Shown: piece after piece, positions 1 to 7,011 of the stretch | Layout of the letters: each line of letters starts with the position of its first letter | Numbering within the stretch: the stretch's first letter is position 1 | Source: Candidatus Stahliibacteriota bacterium | GTDB lineage: Bacteria > Hydrothermota > Tepidihabitantia > SM23-42 | Direction of reading: 5' to 3' | Assembly (NCBI GenBank): GCA_004376785.1 | Contig: SOIY01000017.1 | Coordinates: 1-15,990, forward strand | DNA: 15,990 nt | Notes under the pieces: model-generated | Database searches by the model: none | What the model saw: only the letters and a program-made list of their open reading frames with translations | What the model was told of the DNA's origin: nothing | Position numbers and translations under genes: made by a program

Positions 1-1
1 T

Positions 2-37
2 GAAAAAATTGTTGCTGTAGTCAAAGAAATTTTTTAG
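2..37 (+). CDS. C-terminal tail of an upstream gene, cut by the window edge
   Basis: The frame is open from the left edge and reads EKIVAVVKEIF before a TAG stop, 15 bases ahead of the next start codon. An amphipathic terminal helix like this is common at the end of sugar-nucleotide enzymes and glycosyltransferases, but twelve codons are too few to name a family. The short spacing suggests it shares a transcript with the following membrane transferase gene. Confidence 0.4.
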   Translation, partial: EKIVAVVKEIF

Positions 38-52
38 TATATTGCTAGAAAT

Positions 53-1126
53 ATGAGAGATATTCTACAAAGTATTCATTTATTTCTTTCTAGCGTGCCG
101 TTCAGGTGGCTCTTCCTCCTCGTTTTTTCTTTTCTCCTGGCTTTTCTCTCGACTAAGGTTATAGGACGTATCGCAGCAAAACTAAAAATATTAGACCATC
201 CGAATGAGAGAAAAATTCACAAAAAACCTATACCTCTTTTGGGAGGGCTGGCCATATTTGGTTCCTATGTTGCAACAATAATTTTTAATTTTAATTTCTC
301 GATCGAGCTAAAAGGAGTAGTCATTGGTGGCACAATAATATTAATAATAGGATTAATAGATGATATAAAGCACATTCCAGCAACTTGGAAGCTAATATCT
401 CAGGTCTTAGCTTCAAGTATTTTGATATTGTATGGAGTGAAATTAAGTTTTTTGCCTAGTACCTGGTGGGGCAACGCGGGAGAGGTACTCCTGACCGTAA
501 TCTGGGTAGTGGGCATAACAAATGCAGTTAATTTTTTCGATGGCATGGATGGGTTGGCCACAGGTTTAACTGCAATTTGTTCTTTATCATTCTTTATCGT
601 GGCTGAGATAACCGGGCAATCATATTTGGGATTTTTAACAATTGCTTTGGCCGGGAGTTGTTTGGGATTTTTGAAGTTTAATTTTAGACCGGCATCCATA
701 TTTTTGGGAGATGCGGGGAGCACTTTTCTGGGATTTACTCTAGCAGGAATAGCAGTAATGGGTGGTTGGGCTGAGAAAAATCCCAAAGTTGCCTTAAGTT
801 TGCCGATTATAATTTTAAGTGTGCTTATTTTTGATATGATTTATATAACGATAGCTCGAGTTTGGGACGGCAGGGTCAGAAATTTTAAAGAATGGATTGA
901 ATACACAGGAAAGGACCATCTTCATCATCGTTTGGTAACTCTGGGATTTAATGAAACACAAACGGTTTTGTTAATTTACTTAATAGCAGCCTGCCTGGGA
1001 TTAGGTGGCATTAATCTTTTAGCTACTGAGGATTTAAAGATTTATTTTGAATTTATTCAGGCATTTTTTATATTTATAATAGTCGTAATTCTAATGATTA
1101 CCGGAAAAAAATTAGCCAGTAAGTAA
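53..1126 (+). CDS. WecA/MraY-like polyprenyl-phosphate sugar-1-phosphate transferase
   Basis: This 357-residue membrane protein belongs to the glycosyltransferase 4 (MraY/WecA/TagO) superfamily. Such enzymes move a HexNAc-1-phosphate from a UDP-sugar to undecaprenyl phosphate at the cytoplasmic face, which starts lipid-linked glycan synthesis. Visible signatures are the DD pair at residues 103-104 (LIDDIKHIP), NFFDGMDGLATG at 160-171, GDAGS at 219-223 and DHLHHRL at 288-294; the last is typical of the WecA branch rather than peptidoglycan MraY. About ten hydrophobic segments alternate with these cytoplasmic loops, and the length is normal for the family. The ATG start gives the expected N-terminal membrane helix; no strong ribosome binding site precedes it. 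It is the only complete gene on the + strand and converges on the large - strand cluster, for which it is a plausible initiating enzyme. The sugar cannot be read from the sequence. Confidence 0.9.
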   Translation: MRDILQSIHLFLSSVPFRWLFLLVFSFLLAFLSTKVIGRIAAKLKILDHPNERKIHKKPIPLLGGLAIFGSYVATIIFNFNFSIELKGVVIGGTIILIIGLIDDIKHIPATWKLISQVLASSILILYGVKLSFLPSTWWGNAGEVLLTVIWVVGITNAVNFFDGMDGLATGLTAICSLSFFIVAEITGQSYLGFLTIALAGSCLGFLKFNFRPASIFLGDAGSTFLGFTLAGIAVMGGWAEKNPKVALSLPIIILSVLIFDMIYITIARVWDGRVRNFKEWIEYTGKDHLHHRLVTLGFNETQTVLLIYLIAACLGLGGINLLATEDLKIYFEFIQAFFIFIIVVILMITGKKLASK

Positions 1127-1137
1127 AAAAGGAAGCA

Positions 1138-1159
1138 TCTCCAAATCCGTGATTGGAGA
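1138..1159. terminator. Possible hairpin between convergent genes
   Basis: A 7-bp stem (TCTCCAA pairing with TTGGAGA) with an 8-base loop lies in the 46-base gap between two convergent genes. It has no adjacent T-tract on the + strand; on the - strand a T-run occurs only about 7 bases beyond the stem. It may be a weak bidirectional terminator. A competing 5-bp pairing (ATCCG at 1145-1149 with CGGAT at 1165-1169) is also possible. Confidence 0.3.
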
Positions 1160-1172
1160 AAAATCGGATGGA

Positions 1173-2375
1173 CTAAAAACTAATGTTTTTTTGTATTAAT
1201 AATTCTTCATACAGCTCAGCTATCTTTTCGACCATATTCTCAGCACTGAAATTTAAAGACATCTCTTTTCCTGCCAGTCCCATTTTTTCTCTTTTCTTTT
1301 CATCCTCTAAAAGGATTTGAATATATTTTGCCAGTTCTTTTGGGTTTTTCGGGGGGACTAAAAAACCGTTCTTCCCATGAATAACTAAATCAGGTATCCC
1401 TCCGATATTGCTGGCCACAATTGGTTTTCCAAGAGCCATTGCCTCAACCAACACCCTACCCATTCCTTCGTTAAGGGAAGGAAGAACAAAAACATCGTAA
1501 GCGGATATAATTTTGGCCGCATCATCTCTCCAGCCCAAAAAAATAATATTCTCTTTAGTGCCCATCTTAAAAGCTTTATTCTCTAAATCTTGTCTGAGAT
1601 ATCCATCGCCAGTGAATATAAAAAAGGTATCAGGATATTTAGAAATTATATATTTAGCAGCCTTAATCAGAGATTCAGGCCCCTTAACAGGCACAAGCCT
1701 CCCGACTGTCCCCACAATTGAAGAATTCTCAGGTATTCCCAGCTCCTTTTTAAAATTTTGTTTTTCGCCAAAAAGCGATTCTTTAAATTTATTTAACTTT
1801 ACACCGCTGAAGATAACAACAAATCTATCTTCGTTTGCTATTCTGAACATTAAATAGTCTTCTTTTTCTCTATTTGTGAGGGCTACTATTTTACCAGTTA
1901 TCCTGGAGGTGAGCCTTTCTAGAAAAATAAATATCTTCGTCTTTAAGGGACCAAAGTAACCCCAAAGGACATGACCATGAGGAGTGTGTATTAGGATGGG
2001 GATTCCAGCCATTTTTGCTGCTAATGTGCCTAAAAGGCCTGCTTTTGATGTATGAGTGTGAACAATTGTTGGTCTCTCTTTAATCAGAAGTATATACAGA
2101 GAAAAGAGGGCTAATAAATCATAAACAGGATTTATTCGCCTTAACAGGAAGGGGATATTAACTATTTTTACTCCTTTTAATTGTGCCTCTTTTAGGTCAG
2201 CAATAACAGAGGCATGTTCTTCTTTACTCATTCTGGATTCATAAGTGGGTCCCTTAACCAATATGACCTCATATTTCTTTTTATTTATTCCTAAGGCAGT
2301 AAGGAGTGTATTTTCTGCTGAACCCCCCTTATCCAAGCGGGTAATTAGATGAATTATTTTATATTTTTTCTGCAT
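1173..2375 (-). CDS. GT4-family (GT-B fold) glycosyltransferase
   Basis: A 400-residue cytoplasmic glycosyltransferase of the GT4 family (Glycos_transf_1), expected to add a sugar to the growing lipid-linked unit. The N-terminal Rossmann domain opens with IIHLITRLDKGGSAENTLL, where the GG loop is the usual nucleotide-sugar region, and carries HTHTSKAGLLGTLAAK and HTPHGH near residues 105-135. The C-terminal domain has GTVGRLVPVKG and the E-x7-E motif with E303 and E311 (EGMGRVLVE), followed by GGIPDLV. It is the last gene of the - strand cluster. It starts 11 bases after a 29-codon ORF, and its Shine-Dalgarno sequence is weak; the nearest AAGGAAG lies about 19 bases upstream. Its first 76 bases recur at about 93% identity in a degraded gene at 5188-5264. 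Donor and acceptor are unknown. Confidence 0.9.
   Translation of the reverse strand: MQKKYKIIHLITRLDKGGSAENTLLTALGINKKKYEVILVKGPTYESRMSKEEHASVIADLKEAQLKGVKIVNIPFLLRRINPVYDLLALFSLYILLIKERPTIVHTHTSKAGLLGTLAAKMAGIPILIHTPHGHVLWGYFGPLKTKIFIFLERLTSRITGKIVALTNREKEDYLMFRIANEDRFVVIFSGVKLNKFKESLFGEKQNFKKELGIPENSSIVGTVGRLVPVKGPESLIKAAKYIISKYPDTFFIFTGDGYLRQDLENKAFKMGTKENIIFLGWRDDAAKIISAYDVFVLPSLNEGMGRVLVEAMALGKPIVASNIGGIPDLVIHGKNGFLVPPKNPKELAKYIQILLEDEKKREKMGLAGKEMSLNFSAENMVEKIAELYEELLIQKNISF
2300..2375 (-). repeat. 5'-end block duplicated at 5188-5264
   Basis: The first 76 bases of the GT4 gene match 77 bases at 5188-5264. I count four substitutions and one extra G in a G-run in the second copy. The match begins at the start codon and fades around codon 26. 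Both copies have the same orientation and sit about 2.9 kb apart. Confidence 0.85.
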
Positions 2376-2386
2376 AGATAATAAGC

Positions 2387-2476
2387 TTATTTTTCTTCCT
2401 TAAAAGTTGAGATTAGTTCTTTTAGTTTTTCTTTTTGGTAATCTTGTAATTCGGCAATAGAGGAGTATTGATTCAT
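2387..2476 (-). pseudogene. 29-codon ORF, possible remnant of a CapK-like gene 5' end
   Basis: An ATG at 2476 overlaps the stop of the upstream glycosyltransferase as ATGA, and the frame runs 29 codons to TAA. The stretch ELQDYQKEKLKELI resembles residues 39-52 of the CapK-like protein in this window (DLKELQWQKLKRLL), the conserved N-terminal helix of that family. I therefore read it as the surviving start of a CapK/PaaK-like gene whose body was lost, ending STFKEEK. The similarity is short and lysine-rich, so a genuine small peptide or chance is possible. Its position and ATGA coupling fit a former full gene in the operon. Confidence 0.45.
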
Positions 2477-3582
2477 GATATTATATCAATAAATTGTTTT
2501 CTTTTTACATCCCAGCTGAATTCATTTTCAGCTCTTATTCTTCCATTTGAACCCAACTTCTCTCTAAGATTGCGATCTTCTAATAATTTTTCGATGGAAG
2601 ATAAAATTTCTTTATCATTCAGTGGATCTACAACCAAACCTGTAATTTTATCTTCAACTGCTTCTGGACTACCACCTGCCTTACCTGCAATTACGGGTTT
2701 TCCACATGCGTTTGCTTCTAGAAAAACTATTCCAAAGCCTTCAACAAATCCTTTACTTGGCACTTCTCTTGTAAGAAGTATGAAAACATCGCAGGAAGCA
2801 TAATATAACGGTAGTGTTTCATCGGAGACTTCTCCAACAAATATAATGTTCTCCTTTGATCTCTTTGCGGCTAATTTTTTTAAATAGCGCTCCTCTCGTC
2901 CTTTGCCAACAATTATATAGACTGCATTAGAGTATTTTTTTAAAATTTCTGGCATTAGATTTATCATTTTGTCGATACCTTTATTTGTATCTAAGCGAGA
3001 TGCTGTTAGAAGAACTTTTTTATTATAAAGATTATGTCTCTTGAGAATCTTTTCGGCATTCAAGTTGGGATTGAATCTAGCTGTGTTAACTCCAGGAGTA
3101 AATACTGCTATTTTGGAATGCAATATATTTTGTTTAATAAGTTGGATTTTAGCGAAATTGCTTATTGTAATGATCTTAGTTGCCTTTTTCAGTATCAGTT
3201 TCATGAGAGGAAAAAACAATTTATTCTCTTTAAATTCTGATCCATATGTGCATACGTAATAAGGTTTTTTTAGTAATTTGTGAATAATGTATCCAACAAA
3301 ACCGGGGACTAAAAGTTGGCCACATATTAGCTTATCAATTTTTTCTTTCTTCACAGTCCTAAAAGCGTTTATGACTAAGATAAAAGGTTGAATAAATTTA
3401 TTAAAGATATTTATTCTTCTAATGCTAATCTGATGTAGGGAATCAAATGCCTCATCATTGCTAGTTTTTTTTGTTAGAACAATAATCTGTGGAATTTTGC
3501 TGCATAATTCAAAGAAAAGAGTGGAAATTCCTCCCTTTGTGGGTAAAAAATCACCTGTAACAAGCAGAATTTTATCTTTCAT
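2473..3582 (-). CDS. GT4-family glycosyltransferase (PimB-like)
   Basis: A 369-residue GT-B glycosyltransferase. The N-terminus (ILLVTGDFLPTKGGISTLFFEL) has the glycine-rich loop seen in PimB/PimA-like mannosyltransferases. The middle carries TYGSEFKENK and ITISNFAK; the C-terminal domain has LLTASRLDTNKGIDKMI, an E-x7-E motif EGFGIVFLE and GGSPEAVED. Length is normal and no motif is missing. Its ATG overlaps the stop of a decayed GT4 tail upstream (ATGA), and its own stop overlaps the start of the next short ORF in the same way, so translational coupling is likely. The ribosome binding site is weak (TCGGA immediately before the ATG). By eye it is more AT-rich than the CapK-like gene upstream. 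Mannose is a reasonable guess for the sugar from family likeness only. Confidence 0.9.
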   Translation of the reverse strand: MKDKILLVTGDFLPTKGGISTLFFELCSKIPQIIVLTKKTSNDEAFDSLHQISIRRINIFNKFIQPFILVINAFRTVKKEKIDKLICGQLLVPGFVGYIIHKLLKKPYYVCTYGSEFKENKLFFPLMKLILKKATKIITISNFAKIQLIKQNILHSKIAVFTPGVNTARFNPNLNAEKILKRHNLYNKKVLLTASRLDTNKGIDKMINLMPEILKKYSNAVYIIVGKGREERYLKKLAAKRSKENIIFVGEVSDETLPLYYASCDVFILLTREVPSKGFVEGFGIVFLEANACGKPVIAGKAGGSPEAVEDKITGLVVDPLNDKEILSSIEKLLEDRNLREKLGSNGRIRAENEFSWDVKRKQFIDIIS

Positions 3583-3692
3583 TCCGAGTTCATTAGGACT
3601 GACTCAAAAACATAGAGTATTATGTTTGTCATTGTCTCAGATGTAAAAAGCTTTACTCTGTCGAATCCTTTCTGAGCGCTGGAATTTCTGAG
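3579..3692 (-). pseudogene. C-terminal remnant of a GT4 gene, overlapping the CapK-like gene end
   Basis: In a frame different from the CapK-like gene, this stretch reads LRNSSAQKGFDRVKLFT, then SETMTNIILYVFE, and stops at a TGA that overlaps the ATG of the next glycosyltransferase. It matches the end of the intact GT4 at 7004-8110 (LRNRHRQKGLERAKLFT, then IEKMTNRMLDVFK). The DNA at 3604-3667 aligns to 7020-7083 without gaps at roughly 80% identity. Only about 37 terminal codons survive; the rest of that gene is absent. The upstream boundary coincides with the point where the CapK-like protein loses its own family end. Confidence 0.8.
3604..3692 (-). repeat. GT4 3'-end block related to 7020-7108
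   Basis: An ungapped DNA match to the 3' end of the intact GT4 gene at 7004-8110. The first two thirds share an unbroken 14-base core (TGTAAAAAGCTTT with flanks, + strand) and about 80% overall identity; the last third is more diverged but keeps the same protein frame (LRN..xQKG). Confidence 0.75.
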
Positions 3693-5028
3693 GAAAAAAA
3701 CGGAACTTACCGTGCTTTTCCAATGGAATGCTCTCTACTTCTTCAAAATCTATTTTGATGTTTTCCCCCATAAAGCCGGTTATCTGTCGGGTAATATAAT
3801 TGCGGTATTCTTCGCCTAATTTCTGCGAGGTCACAACTTTTATTGAAAGCCTATGCTCGTCTCTCTGAATGATCTTGAATTCTTTTATATCCGCTCCATG
3901 GCTGATGGCGCTACCAATAATGTAGTAAAATACGTGGGCGTGCAGCAATTTGCCTGAAGGCGTAACAACTGTATCCAGAGCTCGTCCAACAATTTCACCT
4001 ATGAGCGGCAGTCCACGAGCACACTTACATTTTTCTTGTTCATCTACACACGTTGCTAAATCGCCTATTTTATATCGGATAAAGGGCATGGCGTAGTTAT
4101 TAAATTCAGTAACAACTATCTCTCCTAATTCTCCAGGCATGGCGGGCTGTCCATCTTCTTTTAAGATTTCTACGTACACATTCTCCACTGTTATATGCAT
4201 TTTGCCCTCAGGGCGCTCGAAGGCCATGACTCCCGCCTCGCAGGCACCATATTCGTTGATCATACGGCACCTGAATACATGTTCAATCAGTTTGCGCTCA
4301 AAATCATACAGAACCTCAGAAGTAGAAATTATTCCCTTTAGGTTTAGCCGGGCAGCATCTATTCTTTCTTCTTTCAAATATCTTGCAAATCGATACAAAG
4401 CTGAGGAATAACCATACATGTATTTAGGTCTTATTCTCTGGCATGCCTTGAAGTGCTGCCGAAGCGTTTCCCGGGAAATATCAAAGGCAACAAAGAGTGT
4501 CCGGTTCAGTATAAAGTCCTTAATATGCTCTCGCCATTTTGGTTTTTGATCTATAGGCAATCCCCAAAATTTAACTTCTCTATCACCAATATCGAAATTG
4601 TGCCATCTATGTCCCCGATATTTTGCAGCCAGGAAATAACCAGAGGTAGAACGTTCTTTAAAGAAAGTTAAGGGGGTACCTGTGGAACCGCTTGTGCAAT
4701 CGGTGACGAAGTGTTTTATATTCTTTGCCTTTAAGTCTGAAAGGTTATTACGAATATCGTCCTTTGTTAAAAAAGGGAATTTTCTGAAATCCTCTGGCCC
4801 ATCAATATCCTCCGGTCTTATCCCCAATTTCTTAAACTGTTTCTGGTAATAAGATATGTGTTTATAAGCATGCTCCAGGAGCCTCTTCAATTTTTGCCAT
4901 TGTAATTCTTTCAAATCTTCTCTGGCATACCATTGAGTTTCCTCTAATTTATTTAAGCGAGCATAGAGTTTCATACCAGTAAAAGTTTGAACACCGTAAT
5001 ATAGAGTTTTAGAAAGCCAGGGATACAC
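3637..5028 (-). CDS. CapK/PaaK-like AMP-binding family protein with a replaced C-terminal tail
   Basis: A 463-residue member of the phenylacetate-CoA-ligase-like CapK family, found in many capsule and O-antigen loci. Relatives adenylate carboxylates, but the role of the capsule members is poorly defined; acyl or amino-acid decoration of the glycan is an inference. The adenylate-binding loop CTSGSTGTPLTF is at residues 111-122, followed by EYGACEAGVMAFE and the VVTEFNNYAMPFIRYKIGDL region. The start is GTG at 5028, chosen because AGAGGAG lies 8 bases upstream. The family end is expected shortly after HGKFRFF. Here the last 17-18 residues, up to the stop at 3637, are an out-of-frame reading of a GT4 gene tail, so the native stop was lost in a deletion. 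The protein may still fold, since the lost part is likely only a few residues. By eye this gene is richer in GC than its neighbours. Confidence 0.85.
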   Translation of the reverse strand: MYPWLSKTLYYGVQTFTGMKLYARLNKLEETQWYAREDLKELQWQKLKRLLEHAYKHISYYQKQFKKLGIRPEDIDGPEDFRKFPFLTKDDIRNNLSDLKAKNIKHFVTDCTSGSTGTPLTFFKERSTSGYFLAAKYRGHRWHNFDIGDREVKFWGLPIDQKPKWREHIKDFILNRTLFVAFDISRETLRQHFKACQRIRPKYMYGYSSALYRFARYLKEERIDAARLNLKGIISTSEVLYDFERKLIEHVFRCRMINEYGACEAGVMAFERPEGKMHITVENVYVEILKEDGQPAMPGELGEIVVTEFNNYAMPFIRYKIGDLATCVDEQEKCKCARGLPLIGEIVGRALDTVVTPSGKLLHAHVFYYIIGSAISHGADIKEFKIIQRDEHRLSIKVVTSQKLGEEYRNYITRQITGFMGENIKIDFEEVESIPLEKHGKFRFFPQKFQRSERIRQSKAFYI

Positions 5029-5036
5029 TCGTATTA

Positions 5037-5043
5037 CTCCTCT
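5037..5043 (-). promoter_or_regulatory. Ribosome binding site deciding a GTG start
   Basis: AGAGGAG on the - strand lies 8 bases before the GTG at 5028 and supports that codon as the start of the CapK-like protein. The site lies inside the degraded GT4 tail. Confidence 0.65.
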
Positions 5044-5187
5044 GATTTAAAACTCGAGGGAATATTTTTTTAGCTAAAAGTTCTTTATACAATTTTATTA
5101 TTCTTTTGACCATAATTTCTTCATTAAAAATCATGGCCACATCATTTCCTGCCCATCCCATTTTTTTTCTTATTTGTTTCCAAACAA

Positions 5188-5264
5188 TAAGGAGTGTATT
5201 TTCTGCTGATCCCCCCCTTATCCAGGCGGGTAATTATGTGAATTATTTTATATTTTTTCTGCAT
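5188..5264 (-). repeat. Second copy of the GT4 5'-end block (see 2300-2375)
   Basis: About 93% identical to 2300-2375. The single-base expansion of the G-run at 5211-5217 (seven, against six in the intact gene) breaks the reading frame here. Confidence 0.85.
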
Positions 5265-6126
5265 AAATTATTATCGAAGGGGAAATGAGTAAGCTTTTCG
5301 AAGAGAGAAAACTTATTAATTGAGAAAAAGCATAATAAATTCTTTTAATAAAATTTGTACTACAATCTCCTAAAAATTCTATTTGAGAGTATGGATCCCC
5401 TGATGTAAGTTTTGAGTTCCCTATTTTTAGCTTTGAGAGATTAGCTTTCTCCAGCAGAACTTTTATGTTTTTATTATTAAATCCATACAAATGAAAAATG
5501 GTTGGCTTTTTTATTATTCCAAATAGATTCTTTTTAAATAATTTATTTACCAATATGTGAAATGCTATATTACGAACTCTGATTATTAATAATCCTTTCT
5601 TCTTGAGGATTCTTCTTATTTCCATTAATTCTCCTAAAGGATCCATGAGATGATCTAAGACATCCCACATGGAGATAACATCGAAATAATTTGGGGGAAA
5701 GTCAGCCATTTTTAAAGGAACACCAAAAACATATTTACTACCTAAACTTTCTCTTGCTTTCCTTAAAAGAAAATCTGAAATCTCTATTCCATAAGGTTCC
5801 CAGCCTCTCTCTCTGGCTAAAGCAAGAAAATAGCCATCTGCACACCCTATATCCAGTATTTTGCCTTTATAATGCTCCAGATTATTCAAGATTGAGACAA
5901 ATATCTCTTTTTTCGATTTATCTTCAATGAGGCCGTATGACTCGTCATAAATCTGATGTTTATACTTATCTATTTCATCTCTATCAGATAATCTCGGATT
6001 CCTGTAGAGTAATCCACATTTTTTGCATCTAACAATATTGCCAATACCTGTTTTAGAGATTATTTCTTCTGATGTAGAATTGCATATATTACAGCTAACT
6101 TCTACTAGACTAACAGGAGATTTCAT
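5248..6126 (-). CDS. SAM-dependent methyltransferase with N-terminal zinc ribbon
   Basis: A 292-residue class I methyltransferase, probably acting on a sugar or sugar nucleotide of the polysaccharide. Residues 12-40 form a treble-clef-like zinc ribbon (CNIC ... RCKKCGLLYRNPR). The SAM-binding loop is ILDIGCADGYFLALARERGW, followed by the acidic strand end in YGIEIS and the post-II motif FDVISMWDVLDHLMDPL. The start has an AAAGGT site 9 bases upstream, and the ATG directly abuts the stop of a 22-codon ORF. The last residues (PSIIIYAEKI) read through the start codon of the degraded GT4 gene, a 17-base overlap; the IIIYAEK strand is a normal final strand for this fold. Low GC by eye. Substrate unknown. 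Confidence 0.88.
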   Translation of the reverse strand: MKSPVSLVEVSCNICNSTSEEIISKTGIGNIVRCKKCGLLYRNPRLSDRDEIDKYKHQIYDESYGLIEDKSKKEIFVSILNNLEHYKGKILDIGCADGYFLALARERGWEPYGIEISDFLLRKARESLGSKYVFGVPLKMADFPPNYFDVISMWDVLDHLMDPLGELMEIRRILKKKGLLIIRVRNIAFHILVNKLFKKNLFGIIKKPTIFHLYGFNNKNIKVLLEKANLSKLKIGNSKLTSGDPYSQIEFLGDCSTNFIKRIYYAFSQLISFLSSKSLLISPSIIIYAEKI

Positions 6127-6195
6127 TTATAAAATACCTTTTTTGCCGGATTTTTCTAAATCTATTTTCTCCACATGATCAAATTTAACTTTCAT
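6127..6195 (-). pseudogene. 22-codon ORF of unknown origin
   Basis: A frame starting MKVKFDHVEKIDLEK at 6195 ends at a TAA touching the ATG of the downstream methyltransferase, and begins 12 bases after the stop of the upstream one. No family is recognisable. Because other short ORFs at gene junctions in this window are gene stubs, this may be another, but it could equally be a leader peptide or chance. It contains the likely ribosome binding site of the next gene. Confidence 0.3.
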
Positions 6196-6207
6196 GATGT
6201 TCGGTAT

Positions 6208-7011
6208 TCATTTTTGTGCAATTACTAAGATATTTTCATTCCAGTTTCTGTGAAAAATAGTTGAAAGAATAAATGACGTGCATTCCAGCATTTTGAATTT
6301 TAGCCTAATGGAGGCAAAATCTACTCCCGTGTATATTATATTAAATCCCGATTCTTTAATAATCTTTTTTAGCGTAGATTCAGTGAAATGGAATAAATGT
6401 TGTTCTCCTTCTGGACTATAAAAAGGATACGGTTTGTTACTCTTCAATCTGTAAACTATTCTGGCTAAATGTTTATCAAGATTTGGAGTAGCAACAAAGA
6501 CTACTGCACCAGGTTTTGATAATTTATATAGCTTCTCCATTACCTCAAGGGGATTTTTAACATGTTCTATGACATGCCATATTGTGATTACATCAAAAGA
6601 ATTTTCTTCAAAATCGGCATTTTCTATTTCTGTTAAATGAATATCCAGGTCATAGTGATTTTTTGCTGCTCTTACAGCAGCAGGGGAAATCTCTGTTCCA
6701 CATACATTGAAGCTCGCTGTTTTTGCAATCTTTAGAAAAAGTCCGTCCCCTGTGCCTACATCTAACAACTTGCCAGATTTACAGAACTTTTTTACTGTCT
6801 TAAGTCTCCTTCTCCACAGTTTCACCCTCTGTCTAAGCTGTTTTTCATACCAGATTTTGTAATAGTCCTCATCGTAGGCTTCAGTTAATCCCTCAGGTAA
6901 GGGATAAGTGAAGGTAATTTTGCAATCCTTACATTCTTTTAAATAAGGTCCATCTTTAAAATAATTATGAATACTTTCACTTCCGCATACAGGGCAAAAG
7001 ATTTTACTCAT
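6208..7011 (-). CDS. SAM-dependent methyltransferase with N-terminal zinc ribbon
   Basis: A 267-residue class I methyltransferase taken from the ATG at 7011 (MSKIFCPVCG). An in-frame ATG six codons earlier (7029) has no ribosome binding site and would overlap the upstream gene further, so I prefer the shorter form, whose start overlaps that gene's stop by 8 bases. The zinc ribbon has CPVC at residues 6-9 and CKDC about 20 residues later, followed by the usual TFTYPLP link. The SAM site is KLLDVGTGDGLFLKIAK, followed by CGTEIS and FDVITIWHVIEHVKNPLEV. The end NILVIAQK is a standard final strand. Domain order matches the gene at 5248-6126, but sequence identity is modest, so they are likely distinct enzymes rather than a recent duplication. 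Substrate unknown. Confidence 0.88.
   Translation of the reverse strand: MSKIFCPVCGSESIHNYFKDGPYLKECKDCKITFTYPLPEGLTEAYDEDYYKIWYEKQLRQRVKLWRRRLKTVKKFCKSGKLLDVGTGDGLFLKIAKTASFNVCGTEISPAAVRAAKNHYDLDIHLTEIENADFEENSFDVITIWHVIEHVKNPLEVMEKLYKLSKPGAVVFVATPNLDKHLARIVYRLKSNKPYPFYSPEGEQHLFHFTESTLKKIIKESGFNIIYTGVDFASIRLKFKMLECTSFILSTIFHRNWNENILVIAQK

Larger units (their letters stand above)
5009..5264 (-). pseudogene. GT4 glycosyltransferase with the middle deleted and a frameshift
   Basis: The ATG at 5264 opens a near-copy of the start of the GT4 gene at 1173-2375 (MQKKYKIIHIITRLDKGG). A seventh G in the G-run then shifts the frame. After about 30 codons the sequence jumps, at an A-rich stretch near 5160-5180, to a GT4 C-terminus reading KKMGWAGNDVAMIFNEE then IMVKRIIKLYKELLAKK, comparable to EKMGLAGKEMSLNFS... 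in the intact gene. Roughly 1 kb (about 320 codons) is missing. The tail frame runs on to a TAA at 5009, inside the CapK-like gene. It starts within the last 17 bases of the upstream methyltransferase. It cannot make a working enzyme. Confidence 0.85.

Noticed and set aside
400..786. A 128-codon open frame on the - strand inside the WecA-like gene
   Set aside because: It is antisense to a gene with all family motifs, has no recognisable domain and no ribosome binding site.
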